Shown here piece by piece: positions 41,668-51,135 of a stretch of DNA of 64,000 bases. Location: contig NZ_CP070608.1 of the NCBI RefSeq assembly GCF_017068455.1, forward strand, positions 3,391,488 to 3,455,487, written 5' to 3'. The DNA comes from Fulvivirga lutea. Lineage in GTDB: Bacteria; Bacteroidota; Bacteroidia; Cytophagales; Cyclobacteriaceae. How positions within the stretch are numbered: position 1 is the first letter of the stretch; every line of letters begins with the position of its first letter. A program made the position numbers and the translations under genes. A model generated the notes under the pieces. That model was not told the origin of the DNA and made no database searches. It saw only the letters and a list, made by a program, of their open reading frames with translations.

Positions 41668-42270
41668 GTGAATTTATTATACGCATTAGATTTAATAGGA
41701 ACCTTTGTTTTTGCCATTAGCGGGCTGCGGTTGGCAGCTAAAAAAGAAATGGACCTCTTCGGAGCTTCAGTTATAGCATGTGTAACTGCCGTTGGAGGGG
41801 GTACGGTAAGAGACCTGCTCATAGGCGCCACACCAGTGGCTTGGATTACGAATGTGCATTATGGAGTGGCAATTATTCTTGCAGTACCTGTAACAATCAT
41901 CTTCAGAAAATACATTGTGGAGTTAAAGCGTACCATATTCATTTTTGATAGTATTGGAATAGCTCTATTTACCATTAGTGGTATGGAAAAAGCATTCAGC
42001 TATGGGCTGAGTCCTTCCATGGCTATTTCTATGGGTGTAGTTTCTGCTGTTATTGGTGGAGTTATTAGAGATATTCTATGCAATGAAATTCCACTCATTT
42101 TTAGAAAGGAAATTTATGCTACCGCTTGCCTCATCGGAGCTTTATTTTTCTTTGTTCTTTCTAAAATGGGATTAAATACTGATTTAAACTACATCCTCAC
42201 CACTTCTTTGATATTCTCTATAAGAGTGATTGCGATTAAGTACAATCTATCAATACCTAAAATTCGCTGA
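41668..42270 (+). CDS. TRIC/UPF0126-family cation channel
   Basis: 200 residues with about seven membrane segments and the internal duplication of the family: DLIGTFVFAISGLRLAAKKE with VTAVGGGTVRDLLIG in the first half, DSIGIALFTISGMEKAFSYG with VSAVIGGVIRDILCNE in the second. Prokaryotic TRIC proteins form trimeric K+-permeable channels. The start is GTG at 41668, with no ATG available. It is the last gene of the sigma-factor run and abuts the convergent thioredoxin-like gene with no spacer. Confidence 0.92.
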   Translation: MNLLYALDLIGTFVFAISGLRLAAKKEMDLFGASVIACVTAVGGGTVRDLLIGATPVAWITNVHYGVAIILAVPVTIIFRKYIVELKRTIFIFDSIGIALFTISGMEKAFSYGLSPSMAISMGVVSAVIGGVIRDILCNEIPLIFRKEIYATACLIGALFFFVLSKMGLNTDLNYILTTSLIFSIRVIAIKYNLSIPKIR

Positions 42271-42813
42271 TTATTCCGAAAATGGTGATTTATATTCTTT
42301 TTCAAACTTGGCAGCCTCTTCTTTTGAAACGTAGCTATCTTCGTTATAAAAAGAAATTATCTTGTGAAAAGGCTCAGGCTTTTGATACCCAGCAGTAATG
42401 TTAATGATCTCCATTTTTTCGTTCAAAATCACGAATTGCGGATAGCTTAATTTGTTCTGCAATAAAGCCGCTGCCAGTTGGTGGTAACCATTTCTGCCAC
42501 TAGGAACAAATTTATATGTCACTCCATTAAAGGTGATATCTTCTTTTTGCTCAGCGTCTAGTTTTACCGGATAGAAATTTTCGTTCAAGTATTGAGCTAT
42601 GATAGGCTGACTGAAGGTATTCTTATCCATTACTTTACACCAACCACACCAGTCAGTATATACATCGATAAAAACTTTTTTCTTCTCAGTTTTTAGTTTC
42701 TCAACAGCTTCTTCAAAGGTGAGCCAATTAACATCCACAGTTTCATCCGCTTTAAACGATGTTAAGCTCAACCCTACAAAAACAAGTGCGCCTACTAATA
42801 ATTTCTTATTCAT
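42271..42813 (-). CDS. Exported thioredoxin-like protein
   Basis: 180 residues: signal MNKKLLVGALVFVGLSLTSF, then a thioredoxin fold with active-site C56-G-W-C59 in VFIDVYTDWCGWCKVMD, and the cis-Pro region SYPQFVILNEKME. The inserted segment GVTYKFVPSGRNGYHQLAAA is common in the thioredoxin-7/DUF255-like group. It probably keeps thiols reduced in the periplasm or matures c-type cytochromes; the partner is unknown. It stands alone. Confidence 0.9.
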   Translation of the reverse strand: MNKKLLVGALVFVGLSLTSFKADETVDVNWLTFEEAVEKLKTEKKKVFIDVYTDWCGWCKVMDKNTFSQPIIAQYLNENFYPVKLDAEQKEDITFNGVTYKFVPSGRNGYHQLAAALLQNKLSYPQFVILNEKMEIINITAGYQKPEPFHKIISFYNEDSYVSKEEAAKFEKEYKSPFSE

Positions 42814-42864
42814 GATTATTCAAAGATAACTAACCTATAACCAATAAGACGAAAAAATAATTTC

Positions 42865-43779
42865 TTAGTTGTTTATTCTGGATTCAATAAACTCTTTAAT
42901 ACCAGCTAAATCTCCTGGATGAAACCATTGAACATCCTCCTCCTTTCTAAACCATGTAAGTTGGCGTTTAGCATATCTTCTTGTATTACGTTTTATAAGT
43001 TCAATAGCTGTTTCTAAGTCATGCTCACCATCCAAATATGAAAAAACCTCCTTATACCCCACAGTTTGTAATGCCTGTTTGTTGCGATAAGGCTGAAGAT
43101 TTTTCACTTCATCGAGCAGTCCATCTTCTATCATTTTATCAACACGTATATTGATGCGCTCATACAATTTATCCCTATCCATATCTAAACCAATTTTCAG
43201 AATTTCAAATGGTCTTTCTTCCACGCTTTGTCTCCTGAAGGTAGTAAATGGTTTTCCCGTTGCACGATAAACTTCTAACCCCCTAACCACTCTTTGCGGA
43301 TTGTCTTTATCAACCTCCTCAAAATATTCAGGATCAACACTCTTCAGCTCACTTAAAAGTGATTCTAAACCCTCATGATTAAGCTTATCTTTTAATTCTT
43401 CCCTTATTCCTGAATTTATTTCAGGCATATCGGGTAAACCATCGGTTACGGCTCTGAGGTATAATCCCGACCCACCAGTCATGATTATACATTGGCTGTT
43501 TTGAAATAATCTCTCAGTAAGGTCTAAAATACTTTTTTCAAAGTCTCCTGCCGAAAACTCTTCTTCAATTGAGTGACTATTAATAAAATGATGTTTTACT
43601 TCTGCAAGTTCTTCTTTTGCAGGTTTGGCTGTTCCAATCGACATTTCTTTAAAAAATTGTCTGGAGTCACAGGAAATTATTTCTGTATTCAACCACTTTG
43701 CCAGATCTATGGACAGTGCTGTCTTTCCGATGGCCGTGGGGCCAAAAACACAAATTAAATACCTTAAATCAGTGGGCAT
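42865..43779 (-). CDS. miaA: tRNA dimethylallyltransferase
   Basis: MiaA transfers a dimethylallyl group to A37 of tRNAs that read U-starting codons. I start at the ATG at 43777-43779 (MPTDLRYLICVFGPTAIGKT); a TTG two codons upstream is in frame but less likely. The P-loop GPTAIGKT is at 13-20, followed by EIISCDSRQFFKEMSIGTAK, MTGGSGLYLRAV, NPQRVVRGLEVYRATGKPF and the C-terminal KRNTRRYAKRQLTWFR. The length of 304 aa is typical. No mutL or hfq neighbour, unlike proteobacteria. Confidence 0.96.
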   Translation of the reverse strand: MPTDLRYLICVFGPTAIGKTALSIDLAKWLNTEIISCDSRQFFKEMSIGTAKPAKEELAEVKHHFINSHSIEEEFSAGDFEKSILDLTERLFQNSQCIIMTGGSGLYLRAVTDGLPDMPEINSGIREELKDKLNHEGLESLLSELKSVDPEYFEEVDKDNPQRVVRGLEVYRATGKPFTTFRRQSVEERPFEILKIGLDMDRDKLYERINIRVDKMIEDGLLDEVKNLQPYRNKQALQTVGYKEVFSYLDGEHDLETAIELIKRNTRRYAKRQLTWFRKEEDVQWFHPGDLAGIKEFIESRINN

Positions 43780-43823
43780 GAGCAAATAAGAATTTAAATT
43801 TCGATAATGTCAAAGGCATAATT

Positions 43824-43831
43824 TAGATTTG
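43824..43831 (+). promoter_or_regulatory. TAnnTTTG -7 element for the histidine-kinase operon
   Basis: TAGATTTG, a perfect match, lies 16 nt before the ATG at 43848. A -33 element is not clear. Confidence 0.45.
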
Positions 43832-43847
43832 AGAAGATATTAGTTGG

Positions 43848-46187
43848 ATGAATCATACTGAAGAGGAACTAAAACAAGAGATAAGAAAGCTTGAAGAAGC
43901 TTTGAAGGATGAAAAACAGCGCACCGCTTATTCTACTGCCATACTTGAAAGTGGTAACTTAATTGTATGGACTGTGGATATTGATGGCCAACTAGTTTCT
44001 TTTAATCAAAATTACTTCCACTATTTCCTTCCAACCAGTACGTCCAGCAAAATTTACTACGAAAAAGATGGCAAATTAAGATCATCTAAAGCTGAGACTT
44101 TCTGGCAAAATAAGTACAGAAAAATTTTAAAAGGAGAACGTGTTAATCTCGAAGTTCAAATAAAAACTGAGAGTGGAAATGAATGGAAAGAAGTATTTCT
44201 GAACCCTGTTTATGATAACGACATTGAGATTATTGCAATATCTGGTGTTGCATACGATATCACTGAAAAAACTGAATCCAGAAAAAAGCTAAAAAGTAGC
44301 GAGGAGAAATTCAGAAACATATTTGAATCTTTTCAAGACCTATACTTCAGAACGAATTTCAAAGGGAATATTACGATGCTCAGCCCATCTGTGAAAGATA
44401 TTTTAGGCTATGATGAAAAGAAGATGATTGGCAAAAATGCCACCAATTATTACATCTACAATATTAAAATAAAATCATTATTAAGAGACCTTATATCTAA
44501 TGGTAGCGTAAGGAACTTTGAAACAGGCATCATCCATAAATCAGGCAAGGTGATACCTTGTATATGTAACATTAGAATTATTTCACACAAAGGTAAACCT
44601 CAATATATTGAAGGTGTTGCCAGGGATATTACAGAATTAAAAAAGACGAATGAAGAGCTTCAGTTCTCCAAGGAGGTAGCCGAAAAATCGTTAAAAGTAA
44701 AAGAACGATTTCTGGCCAACATGAGTCATGAAATTAAAACCCCTTTGAATGGAATAATAGGAATGATCAACCTCATTGATGAGAAAGACCTGAACCGAGA
44801 AAATCTGGAACGATTCATATCCTTAAAAAGCTCGGCTGACATCCTAATGGGTGTACTCAATGATCTTTTGGATTTATCTAAAATTGAGGCGGGTAAAATG
44901 GAGTTAAAAAACTCCGTTGTAAACACACAAAAGTTTTTCGAAAAATTAAAAACGCTCTATCAATACGAAGCTGAGCGAAATAACATTAGTCTGAGCTTTG
45001 AAATTGGCAATAAGATCCCAGAAAATATATTGGCAGATGAAATCAAGTTAATGCAAGTGTTTTCAAACCTAATTTCTAATGCCATCAAATTCACTGCTGA
45101 AGAGGGGTCAATTAGAGTTAGTTTAACTGTAGAAAAAGAGAAAAAGAAAGGCGGATTGAAGTTAAAAGGTCAGGTGCTTGATACAGGTATTGGAATTGAA
45201 GAATCAAGCCGGAAGCACCTTTTCAAAAGCTTTTCTCAACTGGATAGTTCCACAAGTAAATCATACAAAGGTACCGGGCTTGGCCTTTATATTTCCAAAA
45301 AGCTTGTTGAACTGATGGGTGGTGACATAGAAGTTGAGAACAATAACCCCAAAGGCTCTAAATTTTGGTTCACATTCGATTCAATAGAAATATCGGCCTC
45401 TGCCGATGTTAGCGAGTTAAATGAAGAAGTTTCATTGTCTACCCAATCGAATGTGCTAGTGGTGGATGATAACAGTGTTAATCTGCAAATCGCCTCCGAA
45501 ATTCTTAGAAAATCCGGTTGCAGAGTTACATCCATCAATAACGGTAAAAAAGCTGTGAAATCAGCAAGCAAAGAAAAGTTCGATCTAATTTTTATGGACA
45601 TACAAATGCCAGATTTAGATGGCGTTGAAACGTCTAAAAGAATTAGAAAAATTGACCTAAATAAAAACACTCCAATTATTGCCATGACAGCCTACTCCAT
45701 GGCTGGCGACCGTGAAAAGTACCTTTCTTCCGGAATGGACGATTACATTTCCAAACCCATACTGCCAGAGTCTTTAGTGTACACCGTTAAAAAGTGGACA
45801 GATGATGAACATCCAACTGCAAAAAAATCGAAAAAGAAGCATTTAAAGTCATCACTGAACACCTTGGATTTTAACACACTAGAGAATTTAATGAAATTCG
45901 GTGGCAAAGAAATGGTTGTAGAGACACTGAATGAATTTAATAACGAATGCAAATCGCAAGTAGCTAGTTTAAAGGAGGAATTTTCGCGCAACAATTTTGA
46001 AGATATTTTGGTTATATTGCATACATTAAAAGGCAATGCAGGAACGCTAGGAGTGCAAAAAATAGCCTTTTGGGCGGAATACATGGAGGAAGAAGTTAAA
46101 AAGAAAAATTATCATATTTTTGAAAGTAACTTAGAGGAATTGCAAAATCTATATTCCGAATTTAAAATCGCAATCAAACAGTTCTAA
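43848..46187 (+). CDS. Hybrid sensor histidine kinase (PAS-PAS-HisKA-HATPase-REC-HPt)
   Basis: 779 residues without membrane segments, so a cytoplasmic sensor. In order: a short coiled coil; PAS 1 (about 25-145); PAS 2 (about 150-270); HisKA with H294 in NMSHEIKTPLNG; HATPase with N box QVFSNLISNAIKFT, G1 DTGIGIEES and G2 GTGLGLYIS; REC with phospho-acceptor D584 in IFMDIQMPDLDG and K in DDYISKP; and a C-terminal HPt domain with H725 in LHTLKGNAGTLG. All phosphorelay residues are present. A REC-only response regulator follows 13 nt later and is the likely final acceptor. Confidence 0.95.
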   Translation: MNHTEEELKQEIRKLEEALKDEKQRTAYSTAILESGNLIVWTVDIDGQLVSFNQNYFHYFLPTSTSSKIYYEKDGKLRSSKAETFWQNKYRKILKGERVNLEVQIKTESGNEWKEVFLNPVYDNDIEIIAISGVAYDITEKTESRKKLKSSEEKFRNIFESFQDLYFRTNFKGNITMLSPSVKDILGYDEKKMIGKNATNYYIYNIKIKSLLRDLISNGSVRNFETGIIHKSGKVIPCICNIRIISHKGKPQYIEGVARDITELKKTNEELQFSKEVAEKSLKVKERFLANMSHEIKTPLNGIIGMINLIDEKDLNRENLERFISLKSSADILMGVLNDLLDLSKIEAGKMELKNSVVNTQKFFEKLKTLYQYEAERNNISLSFEIGNKIPENILADEIKLMQVFSNLISNAIKFTAEEGSIRVSLTVEKEKKKGGLKLKGQVLDTGIGIEESSRKHLFKSFSQLDSSTSKSYKGTGLGLYISKKLVELMGGDIEVENNNPKGSKFWFTFDSIEISASADVSELNEEVSLSTQSNVLVVDDNSVNLQIASEILRKSGCRVTSINNGKKAVKSASKEKFDLIFMDIQMPDLDGVETSKRIRKIDLNKNTPIIAMTAYSMAGDREKYLSSGMDDYISKPILPESLVYTVKKWTDDEHPTAKKSKKKHLKSSLNTLDFNTLENLMKFGGKEMVVETLNEFNNECKSQVASLKEEFSRNNFEDILVILHTLKGNAGTLGVQKIAFWAEYMEEEVKKKNYHIFESNLEELQNLYSEFKIAIKQF

Positions 46188-46200
46188 TTATTATTTTGTA

Positions 46201-46569
46201 ATGGCAAAGAAGATTTTATTAGCAGATGATAGTCCGGTAATTCAAACTTTATCAAAGAAAATTTTTAACGGACAGGGCTACGATTTAGTGGGTGTAAAAA
46301 CCGGTGCTAAAGTTATGGGTGAAATAGAAAATAACGATTTTGACGTTATTGTTCTGGACATCATTTTACCAGAAGTAAGCGGTATGGATTTAGCAAAAAA
46401 GATCAGACAACTTTCTGATAAGAAAAAGGCCTCTACTCCTATTATTGCCATTTCAGGTAATTATAAAAACTATTCTAAAACTGATTTTGACGAGGTGGGT
46501 ATCAATGATTATCTGATTAAACCTCTGGACTACGATGCTTTGGTAAAGGCGGTAAAAAAATATGCATAA
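46201..46569 (+). CDS. Single-domain response regulator
   Basis: 122 residues, REC domain only. The acidic pair is DD at 9-10 (LLADDSP), the phosphorylation site D53 in VIVLDIILPEVSG, and the Lys near 105 in DYLIKPLDY. Thr/Ser and aromatic switch residues lie in PIIAISGNYKNYS. With no output domain it must signal through protein contacts, as CheY and Spo0F do. It is placed to accept phosphate from the hybrid kinase's HPt domain. Its stop abuts the next ATG directly. Confidence 0.93.
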   Translation: MAKKILLADDSPVIQTLSKKIFNGQGYDLVGVKTGAKVMGEIENNDFDVIVLDIILPEVSGMDLAKKIRQLSDKKKASTPIIAISGNYKNYSKTDFDEVGINDYLIKPLDYDALVKAVKKYA

Positions 46570-46845
46570 ATGAGTGTAAAATACTCTAAGCATTTTCTAA
46601 ATAAACTTGAAGATCTCCTCGCAGAAACAGATTACATCTTACGTTATGAAAGAGGAAATTTCAATTCAGGATGGTGCATTCTGAAAGACACCAAAATAAT
46701 TATCGTTAATAAGTTTTTTGCCACAGACGGAAAAATCAATTGTCTTTTAGATATCCTCAAAACCATTGATATTGATAAGTCTTCTCTTAGCGAGAAGAAC
46801 CAAAAACTGTATTATGAACTCGCTCAAACCAAATTAGAGCTTTGA
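46570..46845 (+). CDS. Small conserved protein between response regulator and metallo-hydrolase
   Basis: 91 residues: helix (MSVKYSKHFLNKLEDLLAET), beta segments (DYILRYERGNFNSGWCILKD, TKIIIVNKFFATDGKINCLL), then helices to the end. Soluble, no signal. I recognise its layout as a conserved hypothetical but no function. It begins the base after the response-regulator stop, and its own stop overlaps the TTG start of the metallo-hydrolase. It could be a partner of the response regulator, which has no output domain. Confidence 0.75.
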   Translation: MSVKYSKHFLNKLEDLLAETDYILRYERGNFNSGWCILKDTKIIIVNKFFATDGKINCLLDILKTIDIDKSSLSEKNQKLYYELAQTKLEL

Positions 46846-47606
46846 AAGTAACATTTCTCGGCACCGGCACTTCTCAGGGGGTTCCTGTCATTGGCTGTGA
46901 GTGTGAGGTATGCCAGTCGCTGGATTTTAGGAATAAGAGACTTAGAACATCAGTTCACATAGAAGTTGATGAAAAGAGTTTCGTAATTGATACCGGGCCT
47001 GACTTCCGCCAGCAGATGTTGAGAGAAAAAGTGAAAAGGTTAGATGCAGTCATTTTCACACACGAGCATAAAGATCATACCGCAGGCATGGATGATGTTA
47101 GGTCATTTAATTTTCTTCAAAATAAAGAAATGCCTATTTACGCTCATGAAAGAGTGTTGGACCAGCTAAAAATGGAGTTTAGCTATGTATTTAATAATAA
47201 AAAATACCCTGGCGTGCCTCAGATAGGAACAAACTCAATTTCTAAAGAAAAGAATTTTATTATTGAAGGAGTAGAATTTATTCCAATAGAAGTAATGCAT
47301 TACAAGTTGCCAGTACTGGGCTTCAGAGTTAAGGATTTTACCTATATAACTGATGCGAATTATATTTCTGACGAAGAACGGCTTAAAATAATAGGATCTA
47401 AAGTGGTGGTGATAAATGCACTCCAAAAAGACAAACACATTTCACATTTTAACCTAGAAGAAGCCATTCAAATTGCTGAGGAGCTCGGAGCTGAAACAAC
47501 GTATTTCACGCATATAAGTCATAAGCTAGGACTACATGGCGAAGTTGAAAATGAACTCCCTGAAAATGTTATCATTGCACATGATGGATTAACTATCAAC
47601 ATTTAG
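46842..47606 (+). CDS. PhnP-like MBL-fold metallo-hydrolase
   Basis: 254 residues of the metallo-beta-lactamase fold. HxHxDH is present as H74-E-H76-K-D78-H79, with further ligands in HYKLPVLGFRV, YITDANYI and FTHISHKLGLH. The N-terminal GTGTSQGVPVIGCECEVC has the three-Cys zinc site (C19, C21, C24) seen in PhnP-type phosphodiesterases. The start is TTG at 46842, overlapping the preceding TGA; the first in-frame residues MKVTFLGTGTSQG fix it. The substrate is likely a cyclic phosphate or phosphodiester. Confidence 0.9.
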   Translation: MKVTFLGTGTSQGVPVIGCECEVCQSLDFRNKRLRTSVHIEVDEKSFVIDTGPDFRQQMLREKVKRLDAVIFTHEHKDHTAGMDDVRSFNFLQNKEMPIYAHERVLDQLKMEFSYVFNNKKYPGVPQIGTNSISKEKNFIIEGVEFIPIEVMHYKLPVLGFRVKDFTYITDANYISDEERLKIIGSKVVVINALQKDKHISHFNLEEAIQIAEELGAETTYFTHISHKLGLHGEVENELPENVIIAHDGLTINI

Positions 47607-49132
47607 TGCAAAACAATTATTACTTTCTAAAACATCTAACCAATGAGCTTGCCAATAAACTGGTTGGTGGTGTAATTAAAGAGCTGTTTTCTCAGAATAA
47701 AGATGAATTAATAATTGAGGTAGTAAAAGGCAACAATCCGCTTTATATTAAAGCTCATTTCTCACCATCATTTTGTTGCTTATCATTTCCTATTGAATTC
47801 CATAGGGCGCGTAAAAACAGTGTTAATCTATTTAGTGAAATTGAAAACGATACAATAACTAAGGTTGAGTTGTATAAAAATGAAAGGGCCTTTAATCTAA
47901 CATTAGCTTCTGGTTATTCCCTCATTTTCAAACTACATGGTAACAGGTCGAACATTCTTTTGGCAAAGAATAACAACGTTGAAAAACTCTTCATTAACAG
48001 GTTAGAGAACGACTTCAATATTATACCCGATGAACTTCACAGAGAAATTGATCAAAGCTTTGAGCGATTTATTGAATTAAACGGCAATTATAAATTGCTC
48101 TTCCCAACGTTTAACAAGACTCTTCAACTTTACTATGAGAAATCGATCAATGGTCTTTCTGAAATAGAAGATCGGTGGGTTAAACTTCAAGAACTTTTAA
48201 ATGAACTGGAAGAGCCTACATTCTATGTAACCCATTTAGAGCTTTCAATGGTTCCGATCGAGAACGGAAAAGTATTCAATAGCCCAGTTGATGCGCTAAA
48301 TTATTTCTTTAATACATACATATCATCGCATCATTTCAATAAATCTAAGAGTGCAGAAATAGCTAAACGCCAGACGTTATTAAAAAAGTCACGGTCCTAT
48401 ATAAAAAAAACAGAGGGTAAGCTAAAAGAAATACAAAATAACGCCAGCTACAGAGTTTTTGGTGATTTACTAATGGCCAACTTACATACTCTTAAAGAAG
48501 GAATGACTGAAGTTGAGTTAACTGATTTTTATACAAATCAGCCTGTTAAGATCAAGTTAAAAAGAACACTATCACCCCAAAAAAACGCTGAATTATATTA
48601 CCGAAAGGCCAAGAACCAAGATGTAGAAATTAAAACACTACAAAAAAATATCGCGCTAAAGGAAAAACAGGTTCTCGTTTTAGAAAATGAAATTAGAGAA
48701 ATAGAAGCAACTACTGATTTCAAAGATTTGAAGAATTTCATCTCAACTAATAAACCTGTTAAAGAACCTAGTTTGAATTTACCCTATAATGAGTTTGATT
48801 GGAATGGATTTAAAATTTGGGTTGGAAAGAATGCACAGTCGAACGATAAACTAATTCAGTTGGGCTTTAAAGATGATCTGTGGCTTCATGCGAAGGATGT
48901 CTCTGGTTCTCACGTATTAATCAAGCATCAAGCTGGCAAAGTAATCCCTTCGGAAGTTAAAGAGAAGGCTGCACAGCTTGCAGGCTATTTTTCTAAACGA
49001 AAAACCGATACGCTTTGCCCTGTAATCGTTACTCCCCGAAAATTCGTACGAAAACGAAAAGGTGATCCTCCCGGAGCAGTTGTTGTCGATAAAGAATTAG
49101 AAGTCCTTTTGGTTGAACCCATGAAGTGGTAG
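47606..49132 (+). CDS. NFACT protein, RqcH/Rqc2 homologue
   Basis: 508 residues: an NFACT-N domain, a coiled coil in the middle (KRQTLLKKSRSYIKKTEGKL and KQVLVLENEIREIE), and a C-terminal NFACT-R (DUF814) domain, FDWNGFKIWVGKNAQSNDKL with LWLHAKDVSGSHVLIKHQAG. RqcH adds C-terminal alanine tails to stalled nascent chains on 50S subunits. The tRNA-binding acidic-Arg pair of RqcH appears as E93-R94 at the expected place. The start is GTG, overlapping the preceding stop (TAGTG). It abuts the convergent pyk gene. Confidence 0.88.
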   Translation: MQNNYYFLKHLTNELANKLVGGVIKELFSQNKDELIIEVVKGNNPLYIKAHFSPSFCCLSFPIEFHRARKNSVNLFSEIENDTITKVELYKNERAFNLTLASGYSLIFKLHGNRSNILLAKNNNVEKLFINRLENDFNIIPDELHREIDQSFERFIELNGNYKLLFPTFNKTLQLYYEKSINGLSEIEDRWVKLQELLNELEEPTFYVTHLELSMVPIENGKVFNSPVDALNYFFNTYISSHHFNKSKSAEIAKRQTLLKKSRSYIKKTEGKLKEIQNNASYRVFGDLLMANLHTLKEGMTEVELTDFYTNQPVKIKLKRTLSPQKNAELYYRKAKNQDVEIKTLQKNIALKEKQVLVLENEIREIEATTDFKDLKNFISTNKPVKEPSLNLPYNEFDWNGFKIWVGKNAQSNDKLIQLGFKDDLWLHAKDVSGSHVLIKHQAGKVIPSEVKEKAAQLAGYFSKRKTDTLCPVIVTPRKFVRKRKGDPPGAVVVDKELEVLLVEPMKW

Positions 49133-50563
49133 TTATTCTACCACATTCAATTTAACCGTGTTAGTTCTCCCTCTTGCATGAATAGGCATACTGGCAGTGG
49201 TAATGAACACATCGCCTTTAGCAATATGGCCCTTCTCCTTAAGTATCTCTTCAATATCAGCGAATGTATCATCAGTAGATACTTCCTTATCGTAATAGTA
49301 GCCCCTAACACCCCAAATTAAATTCATGGTATTTAATAATGGTCGATTGCTAGTGAAAATAAAAATATTTGCCTTTGGTCTATGAGAAGCTAATTTAAAG
49401 GCAGTATAACCTGAAGCAGTCATACCTACTATTGCTTTTGCACGAGAAGCTTTTGCCAATCGAGCAGATGCTAATACTAATGTGTTATTTAAGAAAAGCT
49501 CGTCATCCCTATCAGGTAACTCGTGCTTGAAATAAAGATCAGCCTGAGCCTCAACGCTTGTAATGGTTTTAACCATACTTTTAATTACCTCCACTGGATA
49601 TAAACCTGCAGCTGTTTCAGCTGAAAGCATTAGTGCGTCAGCACCATCCATCACTGCATTGGCCACGTCATTGGTTTCTGCTCTTGTAGGTCGAGGGTTT
49701 TCGATCATACTTTCCATCATCTGGGTAGCGATAATCACAGGTTTGGCAGCACGATTACACATTTGAACTATACGCTTTTGCGCCATGGGTACCTCTTCCA
49801 TGTAAATCTCAACACCTAAATCGCCACGAGCCACCATAATTCCATCCGTAGCCTCTATAATTGACTCAATATTTTTAATGGCCTCAGGCTTCTCAATTTT
49901 GGCAATGATTCTACAGTTTTTACCAGCCTTTTTAATGCGTTTCCTAAGGTCTATAATGTCTTTTTCTGAACGTACAAAAGAGAGGGCAATCCAATCAAGG
50001 TCATTAGCAATACCAAACTCTAAATCTTTTAGGTCTTTTTCTGTTAATGAAGGAGCAGACACCTTTGTAAAAGGTAAGTTAATGCCTTTTCTTGACTTTA
50101 ATTTACCCCCAAATACAACCTCAGTTACAACATCTTCACCTGACTTTTCTACAACTTTTAACTCTATTTTACCGTCATCAATCAGGATCATATCGCCTAT
50201 GCTCACATCACTAACCAAATTCTGATAAACTGTGCTAACCTTGGAGGCATTGCCTACCATTTCTTTATTCGTGATGGTAAGCTTTTGTCCCTTTTTAATT
50301 TTCGTTCCTTTTTCAACCTCTCCTACTCTAATTTTGGGCCCTTGTAAATCTTGAAGTAAACAAATACATGTATCTAATTCTTCATTCAGCTCACGAACAT
50401 ATTTTATCACTTTTGCATGATCTTCATGAGTTCCGTGGGAAAAATTAAGTCTGAATATATCCACCCCGGCTTCAATCAACTTGCGCAACTTATCTTTCGT
50501 ATTGGATGCCGGCCCTACTGTTGCTATAACTTTTGTCTTGTTGAAAAGTATTTCCTCTCTCAT
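49133..50563 (-). CDS. pyk: Pyruvate kinase
   Basis: This glycolytic enzyme transfers phosphate from phosphoenolpyruvate to ADP. Its 476 residues include the N-terminal KVIATVGPAS and DIFRLNFSHGTHEDH, the catalytic Lys region IIAKIEKPEAI, the metal and PEP site MVARGDLGVEI, VIIATQMMESMIENPRPTRA and a C-terminal regulatory domain (RAKAIVGMTASGYTAFKLAS). The start lies 2 nt after the IPExxxVDY gene stop, so the two are one transcription unit. Confidence 0.97.
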   Translation of the reverse strand: MREEILFNKTKVIATVGPASNTKDKLRKLIEAGVDIFRLNFSHGTHEDHAKVIKYVRELNEELDTCICLLQDLQGPKIRVGEVEKGTKIKKGQKLTITNKEMVGNASKVSTVYQNLVSDVSIGDMILIDDGKIELKVVEKSGEDVVTEVVFGGKLKSRKGINLPFTKVSAPSLTEKDLKDLEFGIANDLDWIALSFVRSEKDIIDLRKRIKKAGKNCRIIAKIEKPEAIKNIESIIEATDGIMVARGDLGVEIYMEEVPMAQKRIVQMCNRAAKPVIIATQMMESMIENPRPTRAETNDVANAVMDGADALMLSAETAAGLYPVEVIKSMVKTITSVEAQADLYFKHELPDRDDELFLNNTLVLASARLAKASRAKAIVGMTASGYTAFKLASHRPKANIFIFTSNRPLLNTMNLIWGVRGYYYDKEVSTDDTFADIEEILKEKGHIAKGDVFITTASMPIHARGRTNTVKLNVVE

Positions 50564-50565
50564 AA

Positions 50566-50985
50566 TTAATGCAAAAAGTTGTCTTTAGATTTAAGTTTAT
50601 CTATTGAAATCTCGGCAATATATTCAATGTATTTCACTTCGCGTAATTGTTTTAGTACTTCTTCTGACGCAAACGTTTGAAAACGGCCAATAATTTTCAG
50701 TACATAATCAAAGTGAGGTAATTCCGGTAATATCAACTGACTCTCATTGTCCGGAGATTTATTCTTATAAAGGTAAATTTCACAACTCTCATCTTCGTGT
50801 TTGGCATTCATTATTAGCATGTCTCTCCCTGTCTTATCATGAGCTACATGATCCTCAATTTTTTTGAGGTGTGTATGCAAGCCCTGGTTAATAGACCAAC
50901 ACAGCTTATGAAACTTGGCTGACGATGTAATTCCCAACAACTCAAAGTCATATTCAAAATCTACAATTAGCTTCGTCTTCTTCAT
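50566..50985 (-). CDS. IPExxxVDY-family protein
   Basis: 139 residues; the name-giving motif appears as LPELPHFDYVLKI (near 90-102) within a soluble alpha/beta protein. The family occurs in Bacteroidota, typically beside pyruvate kinase as here, but its function is not established. It is translationally close to pyk (2-nt gap) and preceded by a good -7 box, making it the first gene of the pyk unit. Confidence 0.88.
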   Translation of the reverse strand: MKKTKLIVDFEYDFELLGITSSAKFHKLCWSINQGLHTHLKKIEDHVAHDKTGRDMLIMNAKHEDESCEIYLYKNKSPDNESQLILPELPHFDYVLKIIGRFQTFASEEVLKQLREVKYIEYIAEISIDKLKSKDNFLH

Positions 50986-50999
50986 ACTTTCAATTATCC

Positions 51000-51007
51000 C
51001 AAAATTA
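51000..51007 (-). promoter_or_regulatory. TAnnTTTG -7 element for the IPExxxVDY-pyk unit
   Basis: The minus strand reads TAATTTTG, a perfect match, 14 nt before the ATG at 50985. Confidence 0.5.
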
Positions 51008-51076
51008 GAGTGAAGTTTTAAGTTTTTTTAACTATTCTTGGCTAAATAATAGCAGGCAATAACTTTCAAAAAATTG

Positions 51077-51108
51077 TTTGACATTAAACCATTAATGTAT
51101 TTCTTTGC
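51077..51108 (+). promoter_or_regulatory. Probable promoter of the acpP-fabF-rnc-nadE cluster
   Basis: TTTG at 51077-51080 is followed after about 20 nt by TTTCTTTG (51101-51108), close to TAnnTTTG and preceded by TA. The spacing fits a Bacteroidota -33/-7 pair and leaves a 27-nt leader before acpP. Confidence 0.45.
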
Positions 51109-51135
51109 AGATATTTTAACTAAATCATTAAACAC

